The position numbers and the translations under genes were made by a program. A DNA stretch of 64,000 nt from Allofournierella massiliensis. Its GTDB lineage: Bacteria > Bacillota > Clostridia > Oscillospirales > Ruminococcaceae. Of this stretch, positions 51,120 to 59,342 are shown piece by piece. How positions within the stretch are numbered: the stretch's first letter is position 1; each line of letters opens with the position of its first letter. The stretch lies in the NCBI RefSeq assembly GCF_004345265.1, contig NZ_SLUM01000017.1:1-64000 (forward strand), written 5' to 3'. Below the pieces are notes generated by a model. The model was not told the origin of the DNA. It was given only the letters and a program-made list of their open reading frames with translations, and did no database searches.

Positions 51120-51319
51120 TTTTCCTCACCTCTCCCAAAAACAAAATAGATAATCGGGCCAAACATAAGGATAACCAGAGAGATTACAAGCCACATAGCC
51201 CTGTTCCCAAAGCGATAATGCGGATGCCGGAGAATATGCCGGACAGCGGCCACGGCAAGGATCACATCAATCACAAAGATGGGAATAAGAAGCGGAAATA
51301 TTTCCTGCAACAAAGACAT
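51116..51319 (-). CDS. Two-helix PLDc_N-domain protein
   Basis: A 67-residue protein with two membrane helices. The conserved block LRHPHYRFGNRAMWLVISLVILMFGPIIYFVFGRGE is typical of PLDc_N (phospholipase D nuclease N-terminal) proteins that precede ABC exporters in Bacillota. Overlaps the ATPase gene by 4 bases. GGAGGT precedes the ATG. Confidence 0.85.
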   Translation of the reverse strand: MSLLQEIFPLLIPIFVIDVILAVAAVRHILRHPHYRFGNRAMWLVISLVILMFGPIIYFVFGRGEEK

Positions 51320-51383
51320 ACCAATTTACCTCCTATTGTTATAATTCGTATCGATATTTGCGGGGGTTCGACATTTTCGCCTT

Positions 51384-51406
51384 AATATTCCCGCACAGGT
51401 TATATT
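51384..51406. promoter_or_regulatory. Operator-like inverted repeat, copy 1
   Basis: AATATTCCC, six bases, GGTTATATT. The same 23-base layout occurs at 52085-52107. It lies between the divergent exporter operon and the regulator at 51489. Confidence 0.6.
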
Positions 51407-51439
51407 ACCACTATGGAAACAAAAAAGCAATACCCTCCC

Positions 51440-51468
51440 TTGACTTTTTATTTCCGAAATGATAATAT
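51440..51468 (+). promoter_or_regulatory. Promoter of the 51489 regulator
   Basis: TTGACT, 17 bases, TAATAT, with AAAAAGGAGG following directly before ATG 51489, so the leader is only about 15-20 bases. Confidence 0.7.
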
Positions 51469-51488
51469 TTTCAAAAAGGAGGTTGAAC

Positions 51489-52043
51489 ATGGGCAGTAAG
51501 AATTTGAATGAAAAGATTATGGAATGTATTTCAAATCCGGCCAAGAGCCGCCTGCTGATAGAAATAATGCGTCGAGGGGAAGTTACCGCAAAGTATTTGG
51601 CTGAAAAATGCTCAGATATTCCTCAAACTACACTATATCGTAATTTGAAACGAATGACCGATGATGGACTATTGAAAATCGTTAATGAAACACCAATACG
51701 CGGAACAGTTGAAAAGACTTACGCATTAACTTTTGACCCGTCTGATCCTCCATCAGTTCTCGGAGAAAATTCTGGTGCCATTTATATGCAGATGTTCTTT
51801 CAGTATTTTTTGACCTTCGCCAAGATTTTTCAAGAATACTGCGACACACCGGGAATTGACATAAAAAGGGATCGGTCTGGTCTTAGCCTTTCTCATGTTT
51901 ATTTGACAGATGAGGAACTGGAAAAAGTGGTATCGGATATTGCTCAAATCTTATATCCACTTCAAGATAATAAACCAGAGCCGGGTCGCAGATTAAGAAC
52001 GGTTGGATTGATTATCTCCCCGGAGCATAAAGCGGACGAATAG
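51489..52043 (+). CDS. ArsR/HTH_20-type regulator of the ABC exporter
   Basis: A 184-residue protein with an N-terminal winged helix (NPAKSRLLIEIMRRGEVTAKYLAEKCSDIPQTTLYRNLKRMTDDGLLKIVNE). A ~100-residue C-terminal domain probably senses a ligand or dimerises. ATG 51489 has an ideal AAGGAGG. Divergent from the exporter operon with a shared operator-like repeat in between, so it probably controls it. Confidence 0.8.
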   Translation: MGSKNLNEKIMECISNPAKSRLLIEIMRRGEVTAKYLAEKCSDIPQTTLYRNLKRMTDDGLLKIVNETPIRGTVEKTYALTFDPSDPPSVLGENSGAIYMQMFFQYFLTFAKIFQEYCDTPGIDIKRDRSGLSLSHVYLTDEELEKVVSDIAQILYPLQDNKPEPGRRLRTVGLIISPEHKADE

Positions 52044-52077
52044 AGAAAAACGCCCTATATGCACAGGGCGTTTTCTC
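52043..52077 (+). terminator. Terminator after the 51489 regulator
   Basis: GAGAAAAACGCCCT and AGGGCGTTTTCTC form a stem around ATATGCAC, followed directly by the next promoter. Confidence 0.8.
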
Positions 52078-52107
52078 TTGACTTAATATTCCCATAATGG
52101 TAATATT
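52078..52107 (+). promoter_or_regulatory. Promoter overlapped by operator copy 2
   Basis: TTGACT (52078-52083), 17 bases, TAATAT (52101-52106). The near-palindrome AATATTCCC-N5-GGTAATATT (52085-52107) covers the spacer and -10, an ideal place for repression. Confidence 0.7.
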
Positions 52108-52135
52108 TTGTTATCGGGAACAATGGAGATACATT

Positions 52136-52429
52136 ATGAGAAATGGGCGCGAAAATGCACTGGACAAAAAATTCCATGCGTTATCAAATTCAACCAGACG
52201 AGAAATTCTAACGCGGCTAAGCAAAAAACCACACTCTGCCGGAGAGATTGCAGGATATTTTCAGATAACACCTGCCTCGATTTCTTATCATCTTTCTCTG
52301 TTGCAAAGGAGTGGCTTAATTTGCTGTCGTCAAGTAGAAAAACAGAGGATATATAGCATCAATCGCGGCGCATTGGATGAAGTGTATCTGTGGCTAATGG
52401 GTCTATATAATGCTAAGTCAAATAAGTGA
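52136..52429 (+). CDS. ArsR-family regulator
   Basis: A 97-residue winged-helix protein (FHALSNSTRREILTRLSKKPHSAGEIAGYFQITPASISYHLSLLQRSGLICCRQVEKQRIYSINRGAL). This is the SdpR-like group that lacks an obvious metal site. Start ATG 52136. Its promoter carries the same operator as the exporter operon, so it may autoregulate or be cross-regulated by the 51489 product. Confidence 0.85.
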   Translation: MRNGRENALDKKFHALSNSTRREILTRLSKKPHSAGEIAGYFQITPASISYHLSLLQRSGLICCRQVEKQRIYSINRGALDEVYLWLMGLYNAKSNK

Positions 52430-52468
52430 TTGTAAATTATTCGAGCAAAAATTAGGAGGTGGGGGAAA

Positions 52469-52870
52469 ATTGGGAAATTTATAATTCTATCCTTCAGCGA
52501 CGACGAGGACGCCATCTTTGCAAACACTGTGACGGCTCTTGCTTCTGTTGCGAACTTCTCCACAGTGACCGCCTCCGCAGATGCCCCGCTGCTCTTTGGC
52601 TCTCTGCAAATCGACCCGCAGCGCAGGCTTGTGTGGCAGTCCGGCCAAATGGTAGACCTGACGCCGATGGAGTTTGATATTCTGCTCCTGCTGGCCCGCC
52701 GGCCGGGGCAGGTGTTCACTGCCCGCCAGATCTATGAAGCTGTCGCCACGGACTCCTTTGACGCCGGCTGGACGGGGATCTCCAGCATGGTCTATAAGCT
52801 CCGGCGCAAGTTGGGGACTGGCATCATCGAAACAGTGCGGGGCCACGGCTACCGCTTCACAACAAAATAG
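52469..52870 (+). CDS. Receiver-less winged-helix protein, copy 3
   Basis: Third copy of the 831/48892 gene, with the winged helix from about residue 45 to GHGYRFTTK. In frame there is no ATG, GTG or TTG before GTG 52529; the codon at the expected start is ATT (52469). AGGAGGTGGGGG fits TTG 52470, one base out of frame, which reads only four codons (MGNL) before TAA. Either an ATT start, a -1 slip at AAATTTA, or an internal start must be used, or the gene is not translated in full. Confidence 0.6.
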   Translation: MGKFIILSFSDDEDAIFANTVTALASVANFSTVTASADAPLLFGSLQIDPQRRLVWQSGQMVDLTPMEFDILLLLARRPGQVFTARQIYEAVATDSFDAGWTGISSMVYKLRRKLGTGIIETVRGHGYRFTTK

Positions 52871-52876
52871 AAGAAC

Positions 52877-52912
52877 AGCGCCGCCTCGTTAGAATCGAGG
52901 CGGCGCTACTTT
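52877..52912 (+). terminator. Terminator of wHTH copy 3
   Basis: AGCGCCGCCTCG and CGAGGCGGCGCT form a 12-bp perfect stem, followed by ACTTTT. Confidence 0.85.
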
Positions 52913-53109
52913 TCACAGTTCAGTACAGATTTCCGAAGCACTGTGGTATAATTTTTTGAAAAGCTAAATTGCACTGAGAGTTCGCGGTTGAAATTATACT
53001 TTTGAGTCCCCCAAATTTTTTAACCTTTTTTCATTTTTCATGCAATGAATAACAAATTTTGTTGTGTATATAGGTGAAAGGCCTTTACGCAACAGGAAAG
53101 GAGGACGCA

Positions 53110-53250
53110 ATGAAGGACAATGAAATCATCGGATTGTATTGGGAGCGGAACGAAGCTGCCATAACTGCAAGTGCAGATAAATACGGCGACTATACAAAGT
53201 ATCATAATGGAAAATGTGAAAAAAGTGAACTTAGCACTCTTTTTTCTTGA
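53110..53250 (+). pseudogene. Truncated sigma-factor gene
   Basis: GGAGG and ATG 53110 open a frame MKDNEIIGLYWERNEAAITASADKYG, the N-terminus of a common Clostridia RNA polymerase sigma-70-like factor. After GDYTKY it loses similarity and stops at codon 47. The break lies where the antisense YrvL-like gene ends, so a deletion probably fused the two. Confidence 0.7.
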
Positions 53251-53650
53251 TATCGCTAATCCCAAAGAGCGCAAACACCAGAGCCAAAACAATCAGCGAA
53301 ATAGTATTTGCAGATACAGAGGGCATGAAATAATCGACGATATAGAAACCGTAAAATGTAGCGATAGTATCTAACAACACATACATACAGACAGCTATTT
53401 CCCTTGTTATTCTGTCAAGATTAAGCAAAGCTTTTGGTAGTGCGCCCGCTATTAAATTTATGGGATACGAAACAACCGATGCGATTATAAAATAGAGGAT
53501 AAAGCCGCCGACGCTCTCATATTCAAAGCCGAGCAGACGCATAATTGCACCGCTGAATATGGCGATTATGGCCAGGACGATGATGATTAGAAGCGCCCCA
53601 AAAATGAATGTGATTATTTTTTCCCGCTTTTTGTTGCTGTTATTATCCAA
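53231..53650 (-). CDS. YrvL-like four-helix membrane protein
   Basis: A 139-residue protein with a basic start (NNSNKKREK) and four membrane helices. It resembles YrvL of Bacillus in length and layout; YrvL is a negative regulator of a sigma factor. The neighbouring broken sigma gene fits that idea, but the similarity is from inspection only. Confidence 0.55.
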   Translation of the reverse strand: MDNNSNKKREKIITFIFGALLIIIVLAIIAIFSGAIMRLLGFEYESVGGFILYFIIASVVSYPINLIAGALPKALLNLDRITREIAVCMYVLLDTIATFYGFYIVDYFMPSVSANTISLIVLALVFALFGISDIKKKEC

Positions 53651-53740
53651 GAGTTTCGCCCCCTTATATCGTGATTTGAATTTGAAGCTGATATGAGTAT
53701 ATCATAGGAATATGAACTTTTCCATTGGAAACAAAAAATA

Positions 53741-53775
53741 CCGCCGGGCAGAAGGAAAATCCCTCTGCCCGGCGG
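53741..53775 (-). terminator. Terminator of the LigA/PcfJ operon
   Basis: CCGCCGGGCAGA and TCTGCCCGGCGG form a 12-bp perfect stem. On the minus strand it is followed by TATTTTTTG. It lies 34 bases past the last gene of the operon. Confidence 0.88.
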
Positions 53776-53808
53776 CGTTGCGTTTGTTACACGAAATCAG
53801 CGTACTGT

Positions 53809-54450
53809 TTAGGTATGTACGCTGTACTGGGCCTTTGCCAAGTCCTCGGCGCTATTCAGGATAATGCCGCCGCAAATTCCTCTGCCATAAGGCGTGTATT
53901 CTTCAAAAAAGAAGCTGTAAGGCTGGCCGTCATCATAAATGACGATCTTTTCTGTGCCGCGCCACTGGAAATGCCGCCCCAGGACTCGTCCCAGCTTGCG
54001 CCGGAGAACGGGCCGCCGGGCAACCTCATGGAGATTTTTCCGGCTGTGGAACTCATAACGAGGCATGAGCATTTCCGGAACGGAAAGGTGGCGCCACTCT
54101 GCGCCATCCATATCCTCTCCATTTTCCACAAAAACATGGAACGGCTCATAGGGTAGCCGAATATTCTCCTGCCAGCCGTGTACTTTACCGGCGCCGATCT
54201 CCTGAAGCCAGGTGAACCGGATCTCCAGCATCTTCATGTCACCTGGCCTCTGCGTCAGCCGCAGGACGGCAAAGGAACCGCAGTCACCGGAAATCAGCCG
54301 GTTTTGTGGCCGTTGCTCCAGTTGCTGGAGTTCGCTTCTCAAAATGGAAAAACTGTAGGGGGATTTCCGGGTCCAGGATACAGTCCGAATATCCAACATT
54401 TCCTTATTGCATCGTAATTTTACCAGAGTGCGGTCATTCATATAATTCAT
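53809..54450 (-). CDS. Unknown protein, last gene of the large operon
   Basis: A 213-residue soluble protein rich in Arg, Glu and aromatic residues with a beta-strand-rich pattern (FAVLRLTQRPGDMKMLEIRFTWLQEIG...). No family recognised. The start overlaps the end of the 824-residue gene, so it is translationally coupled and probably works with the two large proteins. Confidence 0.65.
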   Translation of the reverse strand: MNYMNDRTLVKLRCNKEMLDIRTVSWTRKSPYSFSILRSELQQLEQRPQNRLISGDCGSFAVLRLTQRPGDMKMLEIRFTWLQEIGAGKVHGWQENIRLPYEPFHVFVENGEDMDGAEWRHLSVPEMLMPRYEFHSRKNLHEVARRPVLRRKLGRVLGRHFQWRGTEKIVIYDDGQPYSFFFEEYTPYGRGICGGIILNSAEDLAKAQYSVHT

Positions 54451-56908
54451 CCTCCTTCTGCGGCGCTGCCGTGCGCATCGCCGCCTGTTCTACGAGAAAA
54501 ACAGCCCCCGTATATTGCTCTTTGTGGGAAGTCACCGCGGCGCCTCCCATTGAATCCAGATACTGCTGTCCGTTTTTGGATTTTGAGATATACACATAGA
54601 AGTGGCTGCCAACATACTGATCGCGGTCATAGCAGCCCAGATAGCGCCGCGCCAGCACAGCGACGGCGCCGATGGCCGCCGCTTTCTGCGTCACCAGGGA
54701 AACGGCCAGCTTCATTGCGGTTTTCACTTCTTCATCGTTCAATCTGGAAGTATAGATGCGCTCCAAAAACAGAACCAGCATTTCGTCAGCAGCGCGCTTT
54801 TTATCCGCCGACTGCACTTGAGCCAGATCAGCAAAAGAAAAATTAAAGTCCGCAGGTCGTTGGAACGCCCCTTTTGTCAGCCGGATGCAGGCGCGGCCCA
54901 CAATGTCTTCACCTTTCCGAATCAAGATCATCTTCTTGTTGGAATCAAAGGCTGCCAGCAGGCAGTCCCTCTGGTTTCCGTCCCAGCAGGAAAGGCATGT
55001 GGTGCGGGGCAATTCTCCCAGCCTCATCGTAAAGTAGAAATCATCCGCTTCTTCCGCGGAAAATGCTCCCCGCTTCAGTGTGAGATTGGGTTTCCATGTT
55101 GCCTCCTGCACCTCGCTGATGGGATAACGGATCTCCCGCCGCAGGTCATCGGCAAAATATTTCAACGCATAGAATTGGCCCATCAGTTCGGCCTGTACGA
55201 TCCTTCTCAGGGCCTCGATAGCCTTATCGTCACCCTGCAGGTAGCCGTACAGAGCACGCACCATCGCACTGCCGCCGCGCAGCAGGAAATTGGTGACCGG
55301 CTCCCTGTGCTGCTCCACAAATTCATCGGTAATGGAAAACCTTTCTTTCAGGTCAAGCCAGTCCCGATCCATCGTCAAAACAGCGGCACGAACCTGCGTC
55401 CAGTTTTTCTGTCCGGCAATCACCGCCCCGTTGTTGAGCGCAAAGATCGCGTCCGCCTCGGACTGCATCTCCGGGATAAATACCTGCAGCTGCTCATATT
55501 TCCGCAGCAGCCACATGGCCGTCCTCCTGGTCAGGCCGCGGATGTGTCCAAAAGCGCCTCGATACCACTCACTGAACGGCTTTTCCAGCAGACACCGGGC
55601 AAGCTGTTCCAGTTCCTGGTCTTCCATGTGGTGGCTGACCAGCCCATGCTTCAATAGCTGGCGCAAAGTGAGCAGCCGTCTGTCCACGGAAAGGGGCGTC
55701 AGCATGGCGTAGAGCTGGACATAGATTTCATCCTGCTGCCACAGCAGCCACATCTCTTCAAAGGTGTACTGCCTGCCGTCTTCCAGCAGGTCAAAATGGC
55801 TGCTGCCGCGTTCTACTGTATCGCACGCCTGCAGGTTCCTGGCTGTGAGGCTGTTGAGGTTGCAGTGTTCACAGAACTTATCCTCAAACAGCAGCGCATA
55901 CCGTCCCAGCGAAAGGAACAGCTCGCTGTGCTCGCTCACCAGATCCAGAAAATGCTTCTTCCCATGCCGCACTGCATAAGTGAGGATGGGGAATTGATGG
56001 TGTCGGATAGAGCTGAAATCCAGATGGAGCCTCCCGGAGTACAGGGCATTGAGATAACTCAGGTCATTTCGCAGGATCTCCTGCCGCTGTCCTTTGTCCA
56101 GCGGCGCTGTGTGCGAGATAAACCAGTTAAGGTCATACTGCCCCGCGTGATTTTCCAGCCACCGCTCAAAGAAGGCATTGAGGTCTTCGGTATCATATTC
56201 AAAGGCGGCCAGCAGGCGGCGGAATTTCATCACATCGGCCGTCTCTACCCAGCAAAGGTCTTTGAGCCGTGCCGCGTTCAGATCAAGCGCCACCCCCTGC
56301 CGGTAGAGCAGTGTCAGGACCCGCTGAAGGGGCTGGTTCTGTTCCAGCAGCTCCAGCGCCTCGCGCGTATTGTTGTTCCAGTTGAACAGGTACGGGCCGA
56401 GAAACGGCTGCCGCATCATGTTCTTCTGTGCGTCCGTCAATGCGGATAATTCCTCCCGTTCTGTGGCCGGGAAGGCATTGATGTTGTCAATGATGGCCTC
56501 TCCTTCTTCCTCATACTTGATAAACGGCAGGTAGAATTTCATGTAATAAAATCGCAGGGACAAAGGGATATCCGTTCCCGCTGCCGCCAGCACCTGTTCT
56601 TTGGGATACTGCGTCAACTGCTCATCGCAGGCTACAGCCGACTGGAGCATACTTGTGATCGACCGGTCATCCACCCCATCATTGCACAACGCATGGTAGA
56701 GCGCCGCAAATTCCGGCGTCCGTACAAGTTCCTTCTGAATTTGCGTATTGTCATTTCCGGTGCGGAGCCTGTTCTGTAATTGAAAAGACTCCACCCGCTC
56801 GCAGGTCTGGTCCAGGGCATCCTCCGGGAATTTTCCCGTCAATCCCAGTTTCAGGCCGCTGCTCTCCATGCGGGCGAGCAGGGCTAAATGTTTCAATGTG
56901 TTTGTCAT
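54434..56908 (-). CDS. Large unknown protein (824 aa)
   Basis: A mainly helical protein without membrane segments. The N-terminal ~550 residues look like helical repeats. The last ~250 residues form a distinct domain with CLSCWDGNQRDCLLAAFD, MILIRKGEDIVGRACIRLT and YVGSHFYVYISKSKNGQQYLDSMGG, which contains two close Cys. It overlaps the 705-residue gene by 4 bases. No family recognised. Length and coupling suggest a two-subunit complex with that protein. Confidence 0.75.
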   Translation of the reverse strand: MTNTLKHLALLARMESSGLKLGLTGKFPEDALDQTCERVESFQLQNRLRTGNDNTQIQKELVRTPEFAALYHALCNDGVDDRSITSMLQSAVACDEQLTQYPKEQVLAAAGTDIPLSLRFYYMKFYLPFIKYEEEGEAIIDNINAFPATEREELSALTDAQKNMMRQPFLGPYLFNWNNNTREALELLEQNQPLQRVLTLLYRQGVALDLNAARLKDLCWVETADVMKFRRLLAAFEYDTEDLNAFFERWLENHAGQYDLNWFISHTAPLDKGQRQEILRNDLSYLNALYSGRLHLDFSSIRHHQFPILTYAVRHGKKHFLDLVSEHSELFLSLGRYALLFEDKFCEHCNLNSLTARNLQACDTVERGSSHFDLLEDGRQYTFEEMWLLWQQDEIYVQLYAMLTPLSVDRRLLTLRQLLKHGLVSHHMEDQELEQLARCLLEKPFSEWYRGAFGHIRGLTRRTAMWLLRKYEQLQVFIPEMQSEADAIFALNNGAVIAGQKNWTQVRAAVLTMDRDWLDLKERFSITDEFVEQHREPVTNFLLRGGSAMVRALYGYLQGDDKAIEALRRIVQAELMGQFYALKYFADDLRREIRYPISEVQEATWKPNLTLKRGAFSAEEADDFYFTMRLGELPRTTCLSCWDGNQRDCLLAAFDSNKKMILIRKGEDIVGRACIRLTKGAFQRPADFNFSFADLAQVQSADKKRAADEMLVLFLERIYTSRLNDEEVKTAMKLAVSLVTQKAAAIGAVAVLARRYLGCYDRDQYVGSHFYVYISKSKNGQQYLDSMGGAAVTSHKEQYTGAVFLVEQAAMRTAAPQKEDELYE

Positions 56909-59022
56909 GCTGCTTCACCTCCTACGATGGTTTGCACCATTGTCAATATCTCTCTGCGCGGCCGAGGCTCATACATCACAAGACTCCCGCACAGCTCAAA
57001 AAATTTCCACATTTCCGCCGCCTCAAGGGTCTGAGCGCAGCCTGCCGGCCATTCCAGCAATTTTTCATAGACCATACCCAGCGCAGCTTTCCTGATCTCA
57101 CCAAAATGATATCCGTGCATGAACTGGATCAGGGATTCCGCGCTGCCATTATAGCAACTTGCCAGTTTCTCCTGACACTTCATGACCTGCTGCTGCCACC
57201 GGCGTTCCTTTTCCTGTTCTTCCTGTTCGGCGGTGGCTTTTCGGTCGGCCTCCATTTCTTCCTTGGAATAGAACCGCTCCTTTAACTGATTTACTTCGTA
57301 GCCATTGCAGGCATCGAGTGTCAGAAGCTGCCGCAGCACAGACGCCAGCAGCGATTTGTCATAGATGCGCTGGATCACCGGGGCCTTCAGGGCACAGAGA
57401 ACAAACGAATCATAGTATTCCGGCTCTGTCTGAAAGAGCGAGGCATCGATCCAGTCATAAAGCTGGCGGTGCTGCTCCGCTGTCAGGAACGGCCGGACCA
57501 TAGAGAACGATTGGACTTTTTTGTTATAATAGCTTTCCTTCTTGACAAACTTCTGGTGGAAATAAAAGTTTTCTCCGAAAATTTCCTGTAGCTGGGAGAA
57601 GGTGTACTGACTGAACAGCTTTTGTGCGAACCGAAAGCACCGCCAGCTGGAGATTTTCAGCGCATATTCCTCTAAAAGCTCCAGAGGATGGGCACGAGCC
57701 CCGTCCCCCTTGTGCTGCTCAAAAAACTGCCACAAATTGATCTCCTTTCGCTCCACCAGCAAAACAAAGCTGCGAAGCGTAAGCCAATGGCGCTTGTTAA
57801 AATACTCAATATACTCCACACCAGTCAGGGCCTGATACCGCGTAAGCCAGCGCCGCAGCGGGATCGCCGCACGGGAACGGAGCATCTGCACGGTAAACAG
57901 TTCCGCATATTCCTCATTGCTCAGCTCGTTTGCCAGAATGTCGTATCGCGGGTCGAATACATCGAAGCGATAAGGGAACTGTCTTTTAATTGTTTGATTC
58001 ATCCAGAGGATAGTCTGGGGTGCTGTGGGTGCAAGCCCCGTCTGGATGGCTGCCCAGAGATCCTGATATCCCTCGTACCTGACCTCAAATTTCTTGTAAA
58101 CCTGGAACAGCCAGCTGATGTACGCATAGATATCTTCCGGCTGTCCATCCGGGCCGTTCAGCAGCATTCGGACGCAGGCCACCGCGATCTTTTCCGCCAC
58201 AATGCCTTTGGATGAGAGCCGGTCCGGTATCCGGTCGGCCCACACCGCCAGGGAATTTGCCATTGTGATCTCTTCCATGCTGTACCCGGCAGTATGCAAA
58301 ACCGAAAATTCCCGGCTGTCCGGCTTCATGTTCATGTAGGGCAGCTTCATCAGCGTCCGCAATACCAGATCGTTTTTTCCCCGATAGCGTTTTGCCTCTT
58401 CAGCGTAGAAACGGATGAACCATTCCAGCACGCCAAAATCCCGTGCCATAGAAATCGTCCTTTCTGGTCCAAACAGCCGCGTCAGCTGCGGCCGCATGGC
58501 CTGATAGCCGGTCTCCGGATCATCAAACAGGGAGAGCACAAACAGAGCCTCCTCCGTCCTGGCGTATTCCCTGGCGGCCAGTTCATCCAGCCGCGTGCGG
58601 CGCCGGAGAGCGTCGGTTTCCAGCAGATAGAGCGCACCTTGCAGGTAAACATCCGTCCCGGCGGTCCTGCGGAGTTTTTGAATAAAATCGTTCCGCTGAT
58701 TGCCCACAAACATTGTGTCGGCCTGGCACCGGCGGGTGTAGCCCAGGGCCAGCGCCAGCGCGCGCAGGATGCGTATGTCTGTCCCCAGTTTTTCCTCGAA
58801 GCGTTCCAGCACTTCGCCGGGATAGCGCAGGCTGTAAGCTTCAAAATAGCTGGAAACATTCTGATCTTCCTGCCAGATTTGTCTCGCTTCCAGCTGACGG
58901 TAAAGGATTCTCGCCTCACCGTCCTGGGCTGTCTGTACGACCAATTCAGCAAAGGCGTGATACAGCGTAAGATCTATGTCCTTCTGGAAGGTGCTGTATG
59001 CAGGTATAATTTCTTGGGTCAC
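56905..59022 (-). CDS. Large unknown protein (705 aa)
   Basis: A helical, soluble protein with many Tyr, Leu and Arg and no Walker or nuclease motif that can be seen. A Lys/Glu/Gln coiled coil lies near residues 590-630 (MEADRKATAEQEEQEKERRWQQQVMKCQEKL). Start is GTG 59022, since GGAGGG lies ~8 bases upstream; the longer frame has no ribosome site. It is coupled to the 824-residue gene. Confidence 0.75.
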   Translation of the reverse strand: MTQEIIPAYSTFQKDIDLTLYHAFAELVVQTAQDGEARILYRQLEARQIWQEDQNVSSYFEAYSLRYPGEVLERFEEKLGTDIRILRALALALGYTRRCQADTMFVGNQRNDFIQKLRRTAGTDVYLQGALYLLETDALRRRTRLDELAAREYARTEEALFVLSLFDDPETGYQAMRPQLTRLFGPERTISMARDFGVLEWFIRFYAEEAKRYRGKNDLVLRTLMKLPYMNMKPDSREFSVLHTAGYSMEEITMANSLAVWADRIPDRLSSKGIVAEKIAVACVRMLLNGPDGQPEDIYAYISWLFQVYKKFEVRYEGYQDLWAAIQTGLAPTAPQTILWMNQTIKRQFPYRFDVFDPRYDILANELSNEEYAELFTVQMLRSRAAIPLRRWLTRYQALTGVEYIEYFNKRHWLTLRSFVLLVERKEINLWQFFEQHKGDGARAHPLELLEEYALKISSWRCFRFAQKLFSQYTFSQLQEIFGENFYFHQKFVKKESYYNKKVQSFSMVRPFLTAEQHRQLYDWIDASLFQTEPEYYDSFVLCALKAPVIQRIYDKSLLASVLRQLLTLDACNGYEVNQLKERFYSKEEMEADRKATAEQEEQEKERRWQQQVMKCQEKLASCYNGSAESLIQFMHGYHFGEIRKAALGMVYEKLLEWPAGCAQTLEAAEMWKFFELCGSLVMYEPRPRREILTMVQTIVGGEAA

Positions 59023-59038
59023 AATATTTCCCTCCTTT

Positions 59039-59263
59039 TCACTGCGGCCAATGCCCGCCGGTAGAATAGTTCCATTCAATCGTCCCATCTTCGTAAATTT
59101 GCGGTCCATGCGCAGTCAGGCTCCAGCCGTCGGACAGCCTTGTGAAATAGGCTACCGTTTCCCACGGGCAGCTGCCCTCCACGAAGCCGGTACAGCGGTA
59201 CTGTTTATTATTGCGGTTGGTATAAACGCGATTGACAACAGGGATGAAATACTTTCTTTCCAT
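59039..59263 (-). CDS. Small unknown protein
   Basis: A 74-residue protein (MERKYFIPVVNRVYTNRNNKQYRCTGF...GWSLTAHGPQIYEDGTIEWNYSTGG) with a compact beta-rich pattern. GGAGGAA precedes the chosen ATG. Similar short proteins are common in ICE and plasmid operons of Clostridia; function unknown. Confidence 0.65.
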   Translation of the reverse strand: MERKYFIPVVNRVYTNRNNKQYRCTGFVEGSCPWETVAYFTRLSDGWSLTAHGPQIYEDGTIEWNYSTGGHWPQ

Positions 59264-59287
59264 ATGGTGTTCCTCCATAAAAATATA

Positions 59288-59314
59288 GGGAGAGGGCGCA
59301 GACCGCCCTCTCCC
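59288..59314. terminator. Hairpin between ligA and the downstream genes
   Basis: GGGAGAGGGCG and CGCCCTCTCCC form an 11-bp perfect stem around CAGAC. No T-run on the minus strand, so it may be a partial terminator or an RNA processing/stability element inside the operon. Confidence 0.6.
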
Positions 59315-59342
59315 CATTGTCAAACTCTGATGAACCGACTGG

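Noticed and set aside
53731-53780. Inverted repeat as insertion sequence end
   Set aside because: It has a T-run and lies at an operon end, so a terminator is the simpler reading; no transposase is nearby.
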